DNA from: Candidatus Parvarchaeota archaeon
GTDB taxonomy: Archaea; Nanobdellota; Nanobdellia; Parvarchaeales; Parvarchaeaceae
DNA length: 64,000 nt
Direction: 5' to 3'
Assembly: GCA_023378805.1 (NCBI GenBank)
Contig: JAMCSQ010000019.1
Coordinates: 1 to 64,000 of the forward strand
Of the stretch, positions 8,281 through 17,188 are shown piece by piece (position 1 is the stretch's first letter; each line of letters begins with the position of its first letter). The notes below the pieces were generated by a model. The model did not search any database, was not told where the DNA came from, and saw only the letters and a list, made by a program, of their open reading frames with translations. The position numbers and the translations under genes were made by a program.

Positions 8281-9798
8281 CTAACCATTAATATACTGCA
8301 ATGGCAAATTCTTTACCATTTTTATAATTGTATCATTTAATTGGGTTAGATAGCTAGTGTTCAAAGGGGCAGATGCAGAGATGGAATATATGCTACCATC
8401 ATTTATCGTATAAAAGATGTAAGAGTAATCTGAACCAAATGTAGAGTTACTACCAACTGCAGGTTGCCCGTCAATTGTAAGGTTATAAATGTTGGGAAGG
8501 TAAGAAAAATAGCTATATACATTACTGCCATTAGTGTATGAAGGGCTATAATCAAATGTTTCGGCTATTCCATAGTTCGGTTTATTTAAATAAAAATAGA
8601 GCTCTGCATTATTTGTAAAATTATAGCTAAGATTTCCTGCAAAAACCATACCAGGTATATATGAATCAACATATGAAAGTAGGGCTTTCGGCGTTGGAAC
8701 ATTACTAATCGGTTCAAGACCTGGGTTAAAAGAGCTAATTAACTCTGAAAGCGAAGTCTTGTTGATTGTGTATGAACCCGCTGGAAGTATAGTTAGACTT
8801 GAAGCTGAAGCAGGCACAGGATTAAATGTTGATTTAAGAGAAGCAGAAAATATTATATTCGTGAATTTCGGTGCAGAACCCACATTCCCAGTTGAATTCA
8901 GAAGACTCATTATCTTTGATGAGTCTCCTGTTAAATTAAGGACAAAGTTGCCATCCAGAGGCACGCCATAAGTATTCGAAAGGCAGAAACTGAAGCCCAT
9001 CGAAGCATTATATTCGCTTTCAAATGCAGGAGTAGTATTTATATCCAGTAAAGAGCATGCATTCCCTTTGTAACTTTCACCTTTTATATATTTTACCTGT
9101 ACATAATCGCTAAATTGGCTTAAATTTGTGATATTTGATGATTGTTTGCTTAAAATTCCGGAAATAATACTTGAATTTGTTAAGTTACTTGTTTTCAATG
9201 AAACGCAAAGCAATGAATTATTGTTTATCTTCGAGTCATTTAATCCAGATCCAACAAAAGATAGATTAGTGTTCTCTGCTGAAGCTACCATTGAGAAAGG
9301 GATACATAGTGTACCATAGGAGATATTAGAAAGTAAAGTAAGGTTTACTCTATTAAGGAACTTTGGAAATGAAGATACGTTTATACTGCTGCTTAAACTG
9401 CTTATGTCTTTTACAAGCGCCCCTAAATCAAGGTCTGCTGTTTCTTTTGTGTAAGGTTTATAATGTGAAATGTAACCGTTAATGGGCAGATTGAAGGAAA
9501 AGACTGAAGCTCCTGAAGTAGCGCTTAGGCTTAAAAGCAAACTATATGAAATATTAAATGGCCCGCTCGAATTCTGAAGTTTTAAAACTGTAGAACTCAG
9601 CTGCTGAACATTAGCAACGCTGTAATATGGGTTAGATGCAGGCGAAATCTTCAAAAAAGGCACATAACCTTCGTAGGATGCAAATATGAATATCAAAAAA
9701 ACTGCTAGCACTATCACAGCAGCTATTGCCACGAACTTATGCTTTTTTGCGCTATTATCTGAGATTGAATTAATTTGCGCTCTGTCTTGGTTATCCAT
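8281..9798 (-). CDS. Membrane-anchored, sequon-rich extracellular protein
   Basis: 505 residues. A basic cytoplasmic N-terminus (about 22 residues) is followed by one membrane helix (about 23-43), and the rest looks extracellular. The outer part is rich in Ser, Asn, Thr and Tyr and has more than twenty N-x-S/T sequons, so it is probably heavily N-glycosylated, as are surface proteins of acidophilic archaea. Three cysteines in the middle could form a disulfide. I recognise no enzymatic motif. It lies downstream of a membrane FKBP and a two-helix protein on the same strand, and the FKBP could assist its folding outside the cell. Confidence 0.7.
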   Translation of the reverse strand: MDNQDRAQINSISDNSAKKHKFVAIAAVIVLAVFLIFIFASYEGYVPFLKISPASNPYYSVANVQQLSSTVLKLQNSSGPFNISYSLLLSLSATSGASVFSFNLPINGYISHYKPYTKETADLDLGALVKDISSLSSSINVSSFPKFLNRVNLTLLSNISYGTLCIPFSMVASAENTNLSFVGSGLNDSKINNNSLLCVSLKTSNLTNSSIISGILSKQSSNITNLSQFSDYVQVKYIKGESYKGNACSLLDINTTPAFESEYNASMGFSFCLSNTYGVPLDGNFVLNLTGDSSKIMSLLNSTGNVGSAPKFTNIIFSASLKSTFNPVPASASSLTILPAGSYTINKTSLSELISSFNPGLEPISNVPTPKALLSYVDSYIPGMVFAGNLSYNFTNNAELYFYLNKPNYGIAETFDYSPSYTNGSNVYSYFSYLPNIYNLTIDGQPAVGSNSTFGSDYSYIFYTINDGSIYSISASAPLNTSYLTQLNDTIIKMVKNLPLQYING

Positions 9799-9837
9799 GA
9801 ATACAATATAAAAAACCAGCTATAAAAACCTATGTGT

Positions 9838-10056
9838 TTAGTGAGTTAACAACTTATTCTGCTTGTGAAAACCGATAAGAGTTATTATAAACCCTGCTAC
9901 AAATATACCTAAACTTACAAAGAGTATAACACTTCCAATTGATTCTGCAGCTCTACCATAGTATTTTATTATAAAAACATCAATAAACGGAAGAATTAAG
10001 CCTGCAACAAACAACGACAAACCCGCTAAAATTACCGAGCTAATCTTTAATCCCAT
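9838..10056 (-). CDS. Small two-helix membrane protein
   Basis: 72 residues with two hydrophobic helices (about 5-27 and 38-62) separated by a short loop containing KYYGRAAESIGS. It follows the membrane-anchored FKBP gene by only 5 nt and precedes the sequon-rich surface protein by 39 nt on the same strand, so the three probably form one operon. There is no recognised family. Confidence 0.6.
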   Translation of the reverse strand: MGLKISSVILAGLSLFVAGLILPFIDVFIIKYYGRAAESIGSVILFVSLGIFVAGFIITLIGFHKQNKLLTH

Positions 10057-10061
10057 TGAAT

Positions 10062-10601
10062 TTAATTAATTTTAACTACCTTTATTTCGAAAATAAGCGT
10101 TTTACCTGCAAGGGGCGAATTAAAATTAACTATAACCGAAGTAGAATTTAAGGCGGTGATTACTCCGGTAGCACCATTGGGATTGGATACATGTTCTCCG
10201 ACATATAACGAACTATTACCGAAATCTGATTTCGGAACAGTTATGATTAAGGAATCATTAACATTTCCATATGCTTCGGCTGGCGACAGAGTGACATTTT
10301 TTACTTGTCCGTCTTTCATGCCTATAACGGCATTGCTAAAGCCTTTAATTACCTGTGAAGAGCCTGCTATAAAACTAAAAGGGGTTGAATTGAAATCGGT
10401 CTGAATAAGTGTTCCATTTGAAAGCCAAAGTGAATAAAATACTGTTACATTATCTCCACTTTTAACCGAAACGGTACTGATATTGTGGCTTAAAAAATAA
10501 AATGACGCTATCAAAACCGCAACAACCACAACTATTACAAAGATATATACTCTGTTAATATGCAATTTAACTGTAGATTCGGATGACATATTATTATACA
10601 A
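10062..10601 (-). CDS. Membrane-anchored FKBP-type peptidyl-prolyl isomerase
   Basis: 179 residues. A signal anchor at about 18-40 is followed by an extracytoplasmic FKBP domain: VKSGDNVTVFYSLWLSNG, the core GSSQVIKGFSNAVIGMKDGQ, SPAEAYGN, an insert-in-flap segment with NPNGATGVITALNSTS, and NFNSPLAGKTLIFEIKVV at the end. It is closely related to the cytoplasmic FKBP at 7012 but carries N-x-S/T sequons, consistent with location outside the membrane. It heads a probable operon with a small membrane protein and a large surface protein, and likely acts in folding secreted proteins. Confidence 0.9.
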   Translation of the reverse strand: MYNNMSSESTVKLHINRVYIFVIVVVVAVLIASFYFLSHNISTVSVKSGDNVTVFYSLWLSNGTLIQTDFNSTPFSFIAGSSQVIKGFSNAVIGMKDGQVKNVTLSPAEAYGNVNDSLIITVPKSDFGNSSLYVGEHVSNPNGATGVITALNSTSVIVNFNSPLAGKTLIFEIKVVKIN

Positions 10602-10745
10602 TTACAAGTTAGTGAGATATCCTCATGTTTTATTTACTTTTTCTTTATTTTTATACTCTACTATCCCTTATTACCTATAATTATTAAAGGATAATTCTCA
10701 ACAAACTTTTAAGTCTCTTATAATACTAAACTAAACAATAACATG

Positions 10746-10753
10746 TATAAATA
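10746..10753 (+). promoter_or_regulatory. TATA box deciding the start of the glycosyltransferase gene
   Basis: TATAAATA ends 21 nt before the ATG at 10775, the spacing seen at other leaderless genes here. The alternative GTG at 10766 would lie upstream of the expected transcription start, so the ATG is preferred. Confidence 0.5.
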
Positions 10754-10774
10754 GCTGAAAAGCTGGTGAATAAT

Positions 10775-12016
10775 ATGGTTGAGTATTCCCATTTCTTATA
10801 TCTAGCTTATATCTATATATCCATAATTATCTCTGGCTCTTCTTCATTATACATATTATTAATATTTTATTTTTATAAAAAGAAGGAAAAAACCGGAAGC
10901 AGTAATAATAGAAAAGACTCACTTACGATAATAATCCCTGTATACAACGAAGACAAAAACCTGTTTGAAAGAAGTATCAAATCAGTAAAAAAACAGGAAA
11001 CTAAGTTTATAGTTATCGGAAATGGATGTTATTCTCCTTATAAAGAGATAACTGAAAGAAACGGGGGAAAGTTTGTTTACCTCCAAAAGAATTTAGGCAA
11101 AAAAGGTGCTCTTGCAACTGGTATAAGACTGATAAAAAGTGAGTATGTAATGTTCCTAGACAGTGATACTATACTACCAAAGAGAGCGGTTGAAAAGATA
11201 CTCCGTAAATTCGATGATAAGACTGCAGGGGTAGGCGCAGAGGTAAGGATTATAAAAGAAAAAAATAAATTTATTTATTACCCTTCGGAGATGCTTCAAA
11301 GACTGCGACAATTATCCTTTAAGGCAATGTCCTATTTTAACAGAGTTATGGTAATAAACGGCCAATGTGCCGTTTATAGAACTAATGTAATAAGAGATTT
11401 TGTACTGTCAAATGAGTTTCTGAATTCCAAGTTCCTCGGAAAGAAAATGATAACAGGGGACGATATAACTATTACAAAATATGTTAACGGTTTAGGATAC
11501 AAAACAAAGATAGCTCAGGATGTTGTTGTTTTGACAAAAAGCCAGTCCTCCTTTAAAAACCTTGTAAAACAGTCGATAAGGTGGTCAAGATCCGGTTACA
11601 TAAACTTCATAAACAGTTTTAAGGACAAGAGCATATTCAGAAACGGGCCCTTATACACATTTTCCATGTTTTATATTTACACACTCCCCTTCCTCGTCTT
11701 AGTAGAACTCATACTGCGGGGAGGATTGCTTGCAAGGATAATCTTCGAAAGAGGAATACTGGATGGAGGAACAATTCTAATGCGATCTCTTTTCGCTGTC
11801 CCTAGGGTTTTACAGTCCTTTTCTGTAATTTATAACAGCTTAAAGATAATATCAATCATTTCTGCAGTTATAATGATATACCTTATAGTAAGGACAATGA
11901 AGAAGGATAAAATAAGGATTTTATCCTACGGATCTATAATGCTTCTTATAATGTTCCTTACAGCAATCTATGCTATATTCAGCTTGAATAAGCATGATAA
12001 CTGGCTGACACGTTAA
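10775..12016 (+). CDS. Membrane family 2 glycosyltransferase (processive-synthase type)
   Basis: About 413 residues: one N-terminal helix, a cytoplasmic GT-A domain, then about three C-terminal helices. The domain has the nucleotide-sugar start (TIIIPVYNED), the metal-binding D-S-D in MFLDSDTILP, the G-D-D acceptor motif in ITGDDITIT and Q-S-I-R-W, the QxxRW motif of hyaluronan, cellulose and chitin synthase-like enzymes. It likely builds a cell-surface polysaccharide or a lipid-linked glycan from a UDP-sugar. A frame extension to GTG at 10766 exists, but the promoter position favours the ATG. It may be co-transcribed with the next gene, 78 bases on. Confidence 0.88.
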   Translation: MVEYSHFLYLAYIYISIIISGSSSLYILLIFYFYKKKEKTGSSNNRKDSLTIIIPVYNEDKNLFERSIKSVKKQETKFIVIGNGCYSPYKEITERNGGKFVYLQKNLGKKGALATGIRLIKSEYVMFLDSDTILPKRAVEKILRKFDDKTAGVGAEVRIIKEKNKFIYYPSEMLQRLRQLSFKAMSYFNRVMVINGQCAVYRTNVIRDFVLSNEFLNSKFLGKKMITGDDITITKYVNGLGYKTKIAQDVVVLTKSQSSFKNLVKQSIRWSRSGYINFINSFKDKSIFRNGPLYTFSMFYIYTLPFLVLVELILRGGLLARIIFERGILDGGTILMRSLFAVPRVLQSFSVIYNSLKIISIISAVIMIYLIVRTMKKDKIRILSYGSIMLLIMFLTAIYAIFSLNKHDNWLTR

Positions 12017-12094
12017 CAAATATTCATACAATGCTTGAAAATAGTAAATTTTAAGAGTAATACCCAATCAAATATAAATATGAAAGGACTGTGC

Positions 12095-12586
12095 ATGAAT
12101 TTTAGCGTATGGCCTCCTAAAACGCTGGAGGACATATTAATAAAAAATTCAGAGGAAGAGATAGACAAAGATATAATACCGCTAGTGAAGGCTATAAACT
12201 TATTTGGTGTTCCTACTTATTCTTCATGTGCTGGTCACGTTAATGGCACTGGTCTGCCTTACCCTTGGATTGGAGTTCTAAAAAAGCAATATAACTTAAG
12301 GGATTATTCGCATTCGATAAAAAACTTATACACTAAACAAAAAGAATACCTCCAATTCTATTTAAAGGAATCATTAGAAAGATTTTACGTTGTTTTAGAT
12401 AGATTCAATGAAACAAATAATGAAAATATGTGGGTATTAGAAGAGCTGACTTACTCGCATTTAAGACCGCGGAGACCTTGCAAAGATGAAATTGAACTTG
12501 ATACTGAAAGAAAAAAATCAGTAATATTAGCGAACCTCTTATTTAATGAATTTAGGGGAAAATATTGCTTTTATGCAGAACATTAA
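12095..12586 (+). CDS. Hypothetical protein with an SSCAGH motif
   Basis: About 163 residues, soluble. The one striking motif is F-G-V-P-T-Y-S-S-C-A-G-H-V near residue 45, similar in style to the Ser-Cys-x-Gly-His/Arg pockets of several small nucleotide- or RNA-acting proteins such as Taw3, but I cannot place it in a family. The ATG at 12095 is chosen because AAAGGA at 12083-12088 gives a 6-nt-spaced ribosome binding site. An open frame extends upstream to 12035 through weaker starts. It follows the glycosyltransferase on the same strand. Confidence 0.55.
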   Translation: MNFSVWPPKTLEDILIKNSEEEIDKDIIPLVKAINLFGVPTYSSCAGHVNGTGLPYPWIGVLKKQYNLRDYSHSIKNLYTKQKEYLQFYLKESLERFYVVLDRFNETNNENMWVLEELTYSHLRPRRPCKDEIELDTERKKSVILANLLFNEFRGKYCFYAEH

Positions 12587-12607
12587 AGGTATTTGTATTA
12601 AAAATCA

Positions 12608-12620
12608 TTTAAATATATAA
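12608..12620 (+). promoter_or_regulatory. TATA box for the phosphatase/CoA kinase operon
   Basis: TTTAAATATATAA is a strong archaeal TATA element ending 24 nt before the ATG at 12645. It drives the histidine phosphatase gene and, through a 2-nt junction, the dephospho-CoA kinase gene. Confidence 0.5.
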
Positions 12621-12644
12621 GCGAGGAAGAGTTATTGAATTTAA

Positions 12645-13283
12645 ATGGGAATAATAATAATCATAAGACATGGCTTCAGCGAATCAAATAAAAAAGGTTA
12701 TTTGACTCATGATATAGATGGATACCCGTTAACAGTAGAAGGGGAAAAGTATCTTATCAAATCCGCAGAAGAACTTAAAAAATTGGATAATATCAAAGAG
12801 ATTATATCCAGCCCAATATTAAGAGCCTCACAGACTGCCGAGATAATTTCAAAAATTACTGGCCTGAAAGTAAAAAAGGATGCAAGGTTAACTGAGAGAA
12901 ATATGGGTAATTATAACAACAAAAAAATACCTAGTGACAATAGAGGAGATCAAACGGATTATAACTGGCATGTAAAGGAGATTTTAAATGGCTATCCTAA
13001 TGGCTTAGAAAGGTGGCAAGAACTTGAAGCTAGAGTTACTGAGTTACTAAATGAGATACCTGAAGATGAGAATATAGTAATAGTTTCCCATGGGGATATA
13101 ATAAAAGCAATAATAGCGCATTTTCTCGACCTTGATGAATTTGGAGTATGGGGGATAAGAGCCAATCACGGCCACTTTACAGTTATAGACAGAAAAAGTA
13201 AGAAAGTACTTGCAATAGGGGCTCCGATAATATCAGATACAATATTAAATAAAATAAAAAATGCAATAGCAGACACTAAATAA
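12645..13283 (+). CDS. Histidine phosphatase superfamily protein (phosphoglycerate mutase-like)
   Basis: 212 residues. The N-terminal IIIIRHGFSESN holds the catalytic R-H-G with the phosphohistidine His9, SSPILRASQTAEII holds the second Arg of the phosphate pocket, and IVIVSHGDIIKAI supplies the second His. This is the complete set for a histidine acid phosphatase or a cofactor-dependent phosphoglycerate mutase; the substrate is undetermined. The next gene, for CoA synthesis, starts 2 nt after its stop, so the two are co-transcribed. Confidence 0.85.
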   Translation: MGIIIIIRHGFSESNKKGYLTHDIDGYPLTVEGEKYLIKSAEELKKLDNIKEIISSPILRASQTAEIISKITGLKVKKDARLTERNMGNYNNKKIPSDNRGDQTDYNWHVKEILNGYPNGLERWQELEARVTELLNEIPEDENIVIVSHGDIIKAIIAHFLDLDEFGVWGIRANHGHFTVIDRKSKKVLAIGAPIISDTILNKIKNAIADTK

Positions 13284-13285
13284 GA

Positions 13286-13822
13286 ATGAAAACTTCTAAA
13301 GAGGAGATAAAAAAATTATTTGAAGAGCGTAATTTTATCGAGCTTAACGAAAAAACAAGGAAATTGCTTTCTGGGTCCCATGGAAAAATTCTTTCTGGAA
13401 AGCAGTTTGTTGAACTTATTTCGAAACAGAAAAACTATATTATAACTGTCGGAGATATGGTTACATTGACAGCAATATCTGCAGGAATAATACCTAACAT
13501 GGCAATATTCGATTTTAAAACCGAAAGAAGGAAAATTGACGGAACAGATATAATAAAAGCTTACAAAAAAATCGAAAAAGTGAAAAACCCACCGGGAAAG
13601 ATAACAAAGGAACTGTTTTCCGTAATAATTAAAAACCTTGGTAAAAAAAGGATAGGCATAAAAGTAAACGGAGAAGAGGATTTGGCAGCCAGTATATGCA
13701 TAGCTTTATCTGATTACAATACTATCATTGCGTGGGGAATCCCTGGAAAAGGTATAAACGCAGTCAAAATAAATAAAAAAAGAATAATGCATGCATTATC
13801 TATAATAAAGAAAATGAATTAA
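13286..13822 (+). CDS. GTP-dependent dephospho-CoA kinase (DUF359)
   Basis: 178 residues matching the archaeal DUF359 family shown to phosphorylate dephospho-CoA with GTP, the last step of CoA synthesis in archaea lacking CoaE. Landmarks in order: YIITVGDMVTLTAISAGIIP, the FDFKTERRKIDG segment, NPPGKITKEL, the acidic VNGEEDLAASICIAL, and the C-terminal AWGIPGKGINAVKIN. It lies 2 nt behind a histidine phosphatase gene and converges with a small membrane-protein gene, their stop codons overlapping by 4 nt. Confidence 0.88.
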   Translation: MKTSKEEIKKLFEERNFIELNEKTRKLLSGSHGKILSGKQFVELISKQKNYIITVGDMVTLTAISAGIIPNMAIFDFKTERRKIDGTDIIKAYKKIEKVKNPPGKITKELFSVIIKNLGKKRIGIKVNGEEDLAASICIALSDYNTIIAWGIPGKGINAVKINKKRIMHALSIIKKMN

Positions 13823-14019
13823 TAACGGCGCTTAAGATACTTAAAATAATTATAGACAGAATAACCGGCAGCTGCACAAACTATTATTGCAAAAGCGAAA
13901 AATAAAACATCTGTTTGGTAGTTTATCTTATTTATATACGCAGAAATACCTGTAGCCGAAAATACAGGATACTTGCTTGTATTTTCTATTTTATCGAATA
14001 AATTTTCCAACTTTTCCAT
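13819..14019 (-). CDS. Small single-helix membrane protein
   Basis: 66 residues: an amphipathic N-terminal part, one membrane helix (about 37-57) and a very basic C-terminus (YLKRRY). It overlaps the 3' end of the kinase-like gene upstream by 29 nt, a long overlap but with a plausible ATG. Its own stop overlaps that of the convergent CoA kinase gene. Unknown function; it could be a membrane partner of the kinase. Confidence 0.5.
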   Translation of the reverse strand: MEKLENLFDKIENTSKYPVFSATGISAYINKINYQTDVLFFAFAIIVCAAAGYSVYNYFKYLKRRY

Positions 14020-14542
14020 ACATGAGATTTATTACTGAGTTTATTGCTTCGTTGTCAAGATCAATAAAAATATTTTTGTATTCAAAATCTTTGGGTATAT
14101 AAAGGGAATCTATGAGTTTTATTTTTCCTTCTTTTGTAAGCATAATGTTGTTTCCGCTTACTAAATCGCCATGTACATAGCCATTTCTGTGCAGTATTTC
14201 TACTGTATCCTCAAGTTGCTGCTTTATACTGTAAAAAAGTTTGGTATTTCCTTTTATTTTGTAAAGAGAATTCATAAGCATGTCTCCGTCTATCTTTTCT
14301 AGAACATAGGTTTTTTGGCCATTAAGCTCTTCCAGTGCAAGCGGTTTGACAATGTTATTTTGAGCTAGGTTGTACTCTTTTCTCATCATCTTAAATCTTT
14401 CCTTTGGGCTGTATTTTTCTTTAAGATAGTTACCTGCTTTTTTGCCCAAGCCCAAATTTTCGATTACAAAAAGCTCTGTATACAAACCTTTTTCAGGTTT
14501 TACAAACGTGTCTGAAATAGTTTCATCAAGCTTTTTATACAT
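13991..14542 (-). CDS. Bud32/RIO-like minimal protein kinase
   Basis: 183 residues. The C-lobe is clear: LHRNGYVHGDLVSGNNIML holds the catalytic H-G-D-L and metal-binding Asn, and GKIKLIDSL carries the metal Asp in I-D-S in place of D-F-G, as in Bud32, RIO and lipopolysaccharide kinases. The N-lobe is short; a helix (RFKMMRKEYNLAQ) may give the conserved Glu, and I see no glycine loop. It is shorter than the usual Bud32 and not beside a Kae1 gene, so it could be Bud32 or a different small kinase. Confidence 0.7.
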   Translation of the reverse strand: MYKKLDETISDTFVKPEKGLYTELFVIENLGLGKKAGNYLKEKYSPKERFKMMRKEYNLAQNNIVKPLALEELNGQKTYVLEKIDGDMLMNSLYKIKGNTKLFYSIKQQLEDTVEILHRNGYVHGDLVSGNNIMLTKEGKIKLIDSLYIPKDFEYKNIFIDLDNEAINSVINLMYGKVGKFIR

Positions 14543-14585
14543 AGACTATTATAGGTCCAACAAGTATAAATATTTTACTATTAGA

Positions 14586-14678
14586 TTATAATAAAAAGCA
14601 TAATAATATTAATGTGTAAGCAAAACCTATTGTTATTTTAAGCCCGCTTCTTATCGAAAATCTATAATTACAGGGCAT
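14586..14678 (-). CDS. Possible 30-aa membrane peptide after the ABC-2 permease
   Basis: An ATG-started frame of 30 codons begins 30 nt after the stop of the ABC-2 permease on the same strand. It encodes a basic polar half (MPCNYRFSIRSGLK) and a hydrophobic half (ITIGFAYTLILLCFLL) ending in TAA: a well-formed single-span peptide. It has no strong ribosome binding site. It could be a small accessory subunit of the exporter or a chance frame. Confidence 0.3.
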   Translation of the reverse strand: MPCNYRFSIRSGLKITIGFAYTLILLCFLL

Positions 14679-14707
14679 GGTTTAAAATACAAATCAGTTA
14701 AAATAAT

Positions 14708-15451
14708 CTATTCCTCTCTCCATATAGAACGTTTTACGGCAAATACTATCAAAGCGATAGAAACCATAATAAGAACTATCCATGAAGTTAATATAAAAGA
14801 AGCTGAGAATTTAACAAAGCCTATGCTGCTCTGTGCTATTATTGCAGAAAATGTAGTCGGAGATATATAAGCAAGGTATCTAAACGGGAATGGTATGTAT
14901 GTAATTGGGTAATAAACCGGCGGCAAAGTGGATAAAAGCATCGAAATAAGTCCCATAAAGGCCCAACCTTCTATAACATCCCTACTTATTGTTGAAATAA
15001 AAAACCCCAAAGATATAGAAAACATAAAGGTAAGAAGCATAACCGCTGCAACAGTTAAAGTGGATATTACTGAGATATGAATAAATATAACAGCAAGAAC
15101 TGAAAGAACTATCAAATCAGGAACAGAAAAAACAAGCTCAGATAATGCTATGCCTGCAACATAAATTGCCGGAGAAACGGGAGAGCTGACAAGCATATCC
15201 TGCAGTTTCATATCATTTCTTAAATGTGTTAAGTCCCCTTGAATAGATATACCGTTGTTTACCATTACCAAAATGAACCCTCCTAATATACCAACATTAA
15301 GCAGTGTTCCGTGACTTACGAAAAAGATGATTATAAGTAAACCAAAAGGAGCAAGTATTGTATTTACAAGCATAACTGGAAAGTTCTTCATAGCATAGAA
15401 GGCATTGGCCATCACTGAAGCAGAAAGCTGACTAAACTTACTAATTTTCAT
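14708..15451 (-). CDS. ABC-2 type exporter permease
   Basis: 247 residues with six membrane helices, the fold of DrrB/NodJ-like ABC-2 permeases. An amphipathic entry helix (residues 1-20) precedes helix 1, SHLRND-type loop residues (DLTHLRNDMKLQDMLVSSPVSP) follow helix 2, and the SISLGFFISTISRD segment is typical. It overlaps its ATPase gene by 11 nt, so they form one exporter. The substrate is unknown; such pairs export drugs, lipids, polysaccharides or peptides. Confidence 0.85.
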   Translation of the reverse strand: MKISKFSQLSASVMANAFYAMKNFPVMLVNTILAPFGLLIIIFFVSHGTLLNVGILGGFILVMVNNGISIQGDLTHLRNDMKLQDMLVSSPVSPAIYVAGIALSELVFSVPDLIVLSVLAVIFIHISVISTLTVAAVMLLTFMFSISLGFFISTISRDVIEGWAFMGLISMLLSTLPPVYYPITYIPFPFRYLAYISPTTFSAIIAQSSIGFVKFSASFILTSWIVLIMVSIALIVFAVKRSIWREE

Positions 15452-16367
15452 GTTCTTCGCCTTTATTTATATCTCCCACCAACATGTAAAATATATCTTC
15501 CAACGAGGTTGGATTTATGGAAAACTTTACCTTTCTATTTATCAACTTTTTAGCAAGATTATTTGCTGTTATTTCATCAGAGAAAATCTGAAAAGTGCCG
15601 TCATTTTTCTTTACAACTTTTCCAGTTAACCTGATATTTTTCTTGAAGCCTTTAAATATTTTTATTGCATATGGATAACCTATGGCATCTCTTATATCAT
15701 TTATAGTGCCCGATTTTACAAGCTTTCCTTTGTTTAATATGATTATATAATCAGACAACTCTTCTGCTTCCTCAAGATAATGTGTTGTCAATATTATAAG
15801 ATGTTCTTTTTTTAAGTCATTAAGAACACTCCAAAGCTCTTTTCTTGATATGGGGTCCAAACCTGTCGTAGGTTCGTCTAAAAAGATTATTTTTGCATTA
15901 GATGAAATCACTAAAGCTACCAAAACTTTTCGTTTCGTACCGCCTGATAATTTTCTTGGCAACTTATCGGCATATTTTTCCAATTTAAACCTGAATATAA
16001 TTGTATTTGTCCGTTTTTTTGCCTCTTTAAAACTGAAACCTCTCCATAGCAAATAAGCGTAGATGTTTTCTCTTGCTGTCATCCAAGGTATAAGCTCAGC
16101 TTCTTGGGGTATTACTGCTATCCTCTCTCTTATTTCTTTTGGATTTTTCACAACATCAACTCCGTCTAAGTAAACTTTTCCTGCAGTAGGAAGCAGCTCA
16201 GTAGAAACTATCCTTATAAAAGTAGTTTTGCCCGCTCCATTCCTACCTATTAATGTGAATATCCCGTTTATATCTAAATTTAAAGACACATTTTTTAAGG
16301 CCGATGAACGTTTACCTCTCTTATCTTTATAGATCTTGCTTAGATTTCTTATGATTAACTTTACCAT
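15441..16367 (-). CDS. ABC exporter ATPase (DrrA-like)
   Basis: 308 residues. Walker A is GRNGAGKTT, the Q-loop follows in IPQEAELIPWMTARENIYAYL, the signature is KLSGGTKRK (Thr where Gln is common), Walker B is IIFLDEPTTGLDP, and the switch His is in LTTHYLEEAEEL. A C-terminal extension of about 80 residues ends with PTSLEDIFYMLVG, the DrrA-family regulatory tail. It is the first gene of the cassette; its start is divergent from the second ABC-2 cassette with 86 bases between them. Confidence 0.9.
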   Translation of the reverse strand: MVKLIIRNLSKIYKDKRGKRSSALKNVSLNLDINGIFTLIGRNGAGKTTFIRIVSTELLPTAGKVYLDGVDVVKNPKEIRERIAVIPQEAELIPWMTARENIYAYLLWRGFSFKEAKKRTNTIIFRFKLEKYADKLPRKLSGGTKRKVLVALVISSNAKIIFLDEPTTGLDPISRKELWSVLNDLKKEHLIILTTHYLEEAEELSDYIIILNKGKLVKSGTINDIRDAIGYPYAIKIFKGFKKNIRLTGKVVKKNDGTFQIFSDEITANNLAKKLINRKVKFSINPTSLEDIFYMLVGDINKGEEHEN

Positions 16368-16453
16368 ACTATTAGAGGGTTTTAGGTATTAAATTATCTT
16401 CTAAATAAATATAATTTTATTATATATTAATTTTACAAAAACCTGATAGAATA

Positions 16454-17188
16454 ATGGAGATAAAAGCCATTAACATTACAAAGAGCTTTAAAAACAACCT
16501 TGCATTAAATTCAATAAGCTTTGACATAAAAGGCAAGGGAATAATAGGTTATCTTGGTCCTAACGGTGCAGGGAAAACAACGACATTAAAGATACTGTCA
16601 AACTTAGTAAGAGCTGACTATGGAGAAGCATTTATCAACGGAATAAACATAAAAAACTATAAAATAGCATTGAAATACGTCTCTGCGTTGATCGACGAAC
16701 CAGAACCATATGATGAAATGACAATATATGAGTTCCTTGAATTTATTGGAAAGCTCAGAGAAATGGATAAAGTGTTAATTGAAAAAAGGATAAAAAAGCT
16801 TGTAAATGAATTAAATCTGGAAGATATAAACAAAAAATGCGGCCAGCTTTCGAAAGGGAACAGACAGAGAGTAGTACTAGCAGCGGTACTTTTACCCGAT
16901 ACGGATATTTTGCTGCTTGACGAACCAACTAGTGGATTAGATCCGGCTGAAGCATATGACATAAAAAAGTTGCTTAAAAAGCTAAAAAAAACAAAACTAA
17001 TAATATTAAGTTCCCATCTGCTAAATGAGATAAAGGAATTATGCGATTACGTTATACTCCTGGACAAAGGGAAGGTAATTGCGCAAGGATCTGTAAAAAG
17101 CATAATAAAAAAATTCGGCAGTGGTAAAGGAGAGAAAGGCCTTGAAATGGCGTATATAAATCTAGTGCGCGGTAAACATGAAAAATAG
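16454..17188 (+). CDS. ABC exporter ATPase (CcmA/NatA-like)
   Basis: 244 residues. Walker A GPNGAGKTTTLK, Q-loop region ALIDEPEPYDEMTIYEFLEF (Asp-Glu where Gln is usual), signature LSKGNRQRV (S-K-G-N rather than S-G-G-Q), Walker B ILLLDEPTSGLDP and switch His in LSSHLLNEIKEL. The K in the signature is common in NatA/CcmA-type exporters. It overlaps its permease gene by 11 nt and is divergent from another ABC-2 cassette. Confidence 0.9.
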   Translation: MEIKAINITKSFKNNLALNSISFDIKGKGIIGYLGPNGAGKTTTLKILSNLVRADYGEAFINGINIKNYKIALKYVSALIDEPEPYDEMTIYEFLEFIGKLREMDKVLIEKRIKKLVNELNLEDINKKCGQLSKGNRQRVVLAAVLLPDTDILLLDEPTSGLDPAEAYDIKKLLKKLKKTKLIILSSHLLNEIKELCDYVILLDKGKVIAQGSVKSIIKKFGSGKGEKGLEMAYINLVRGKHEK

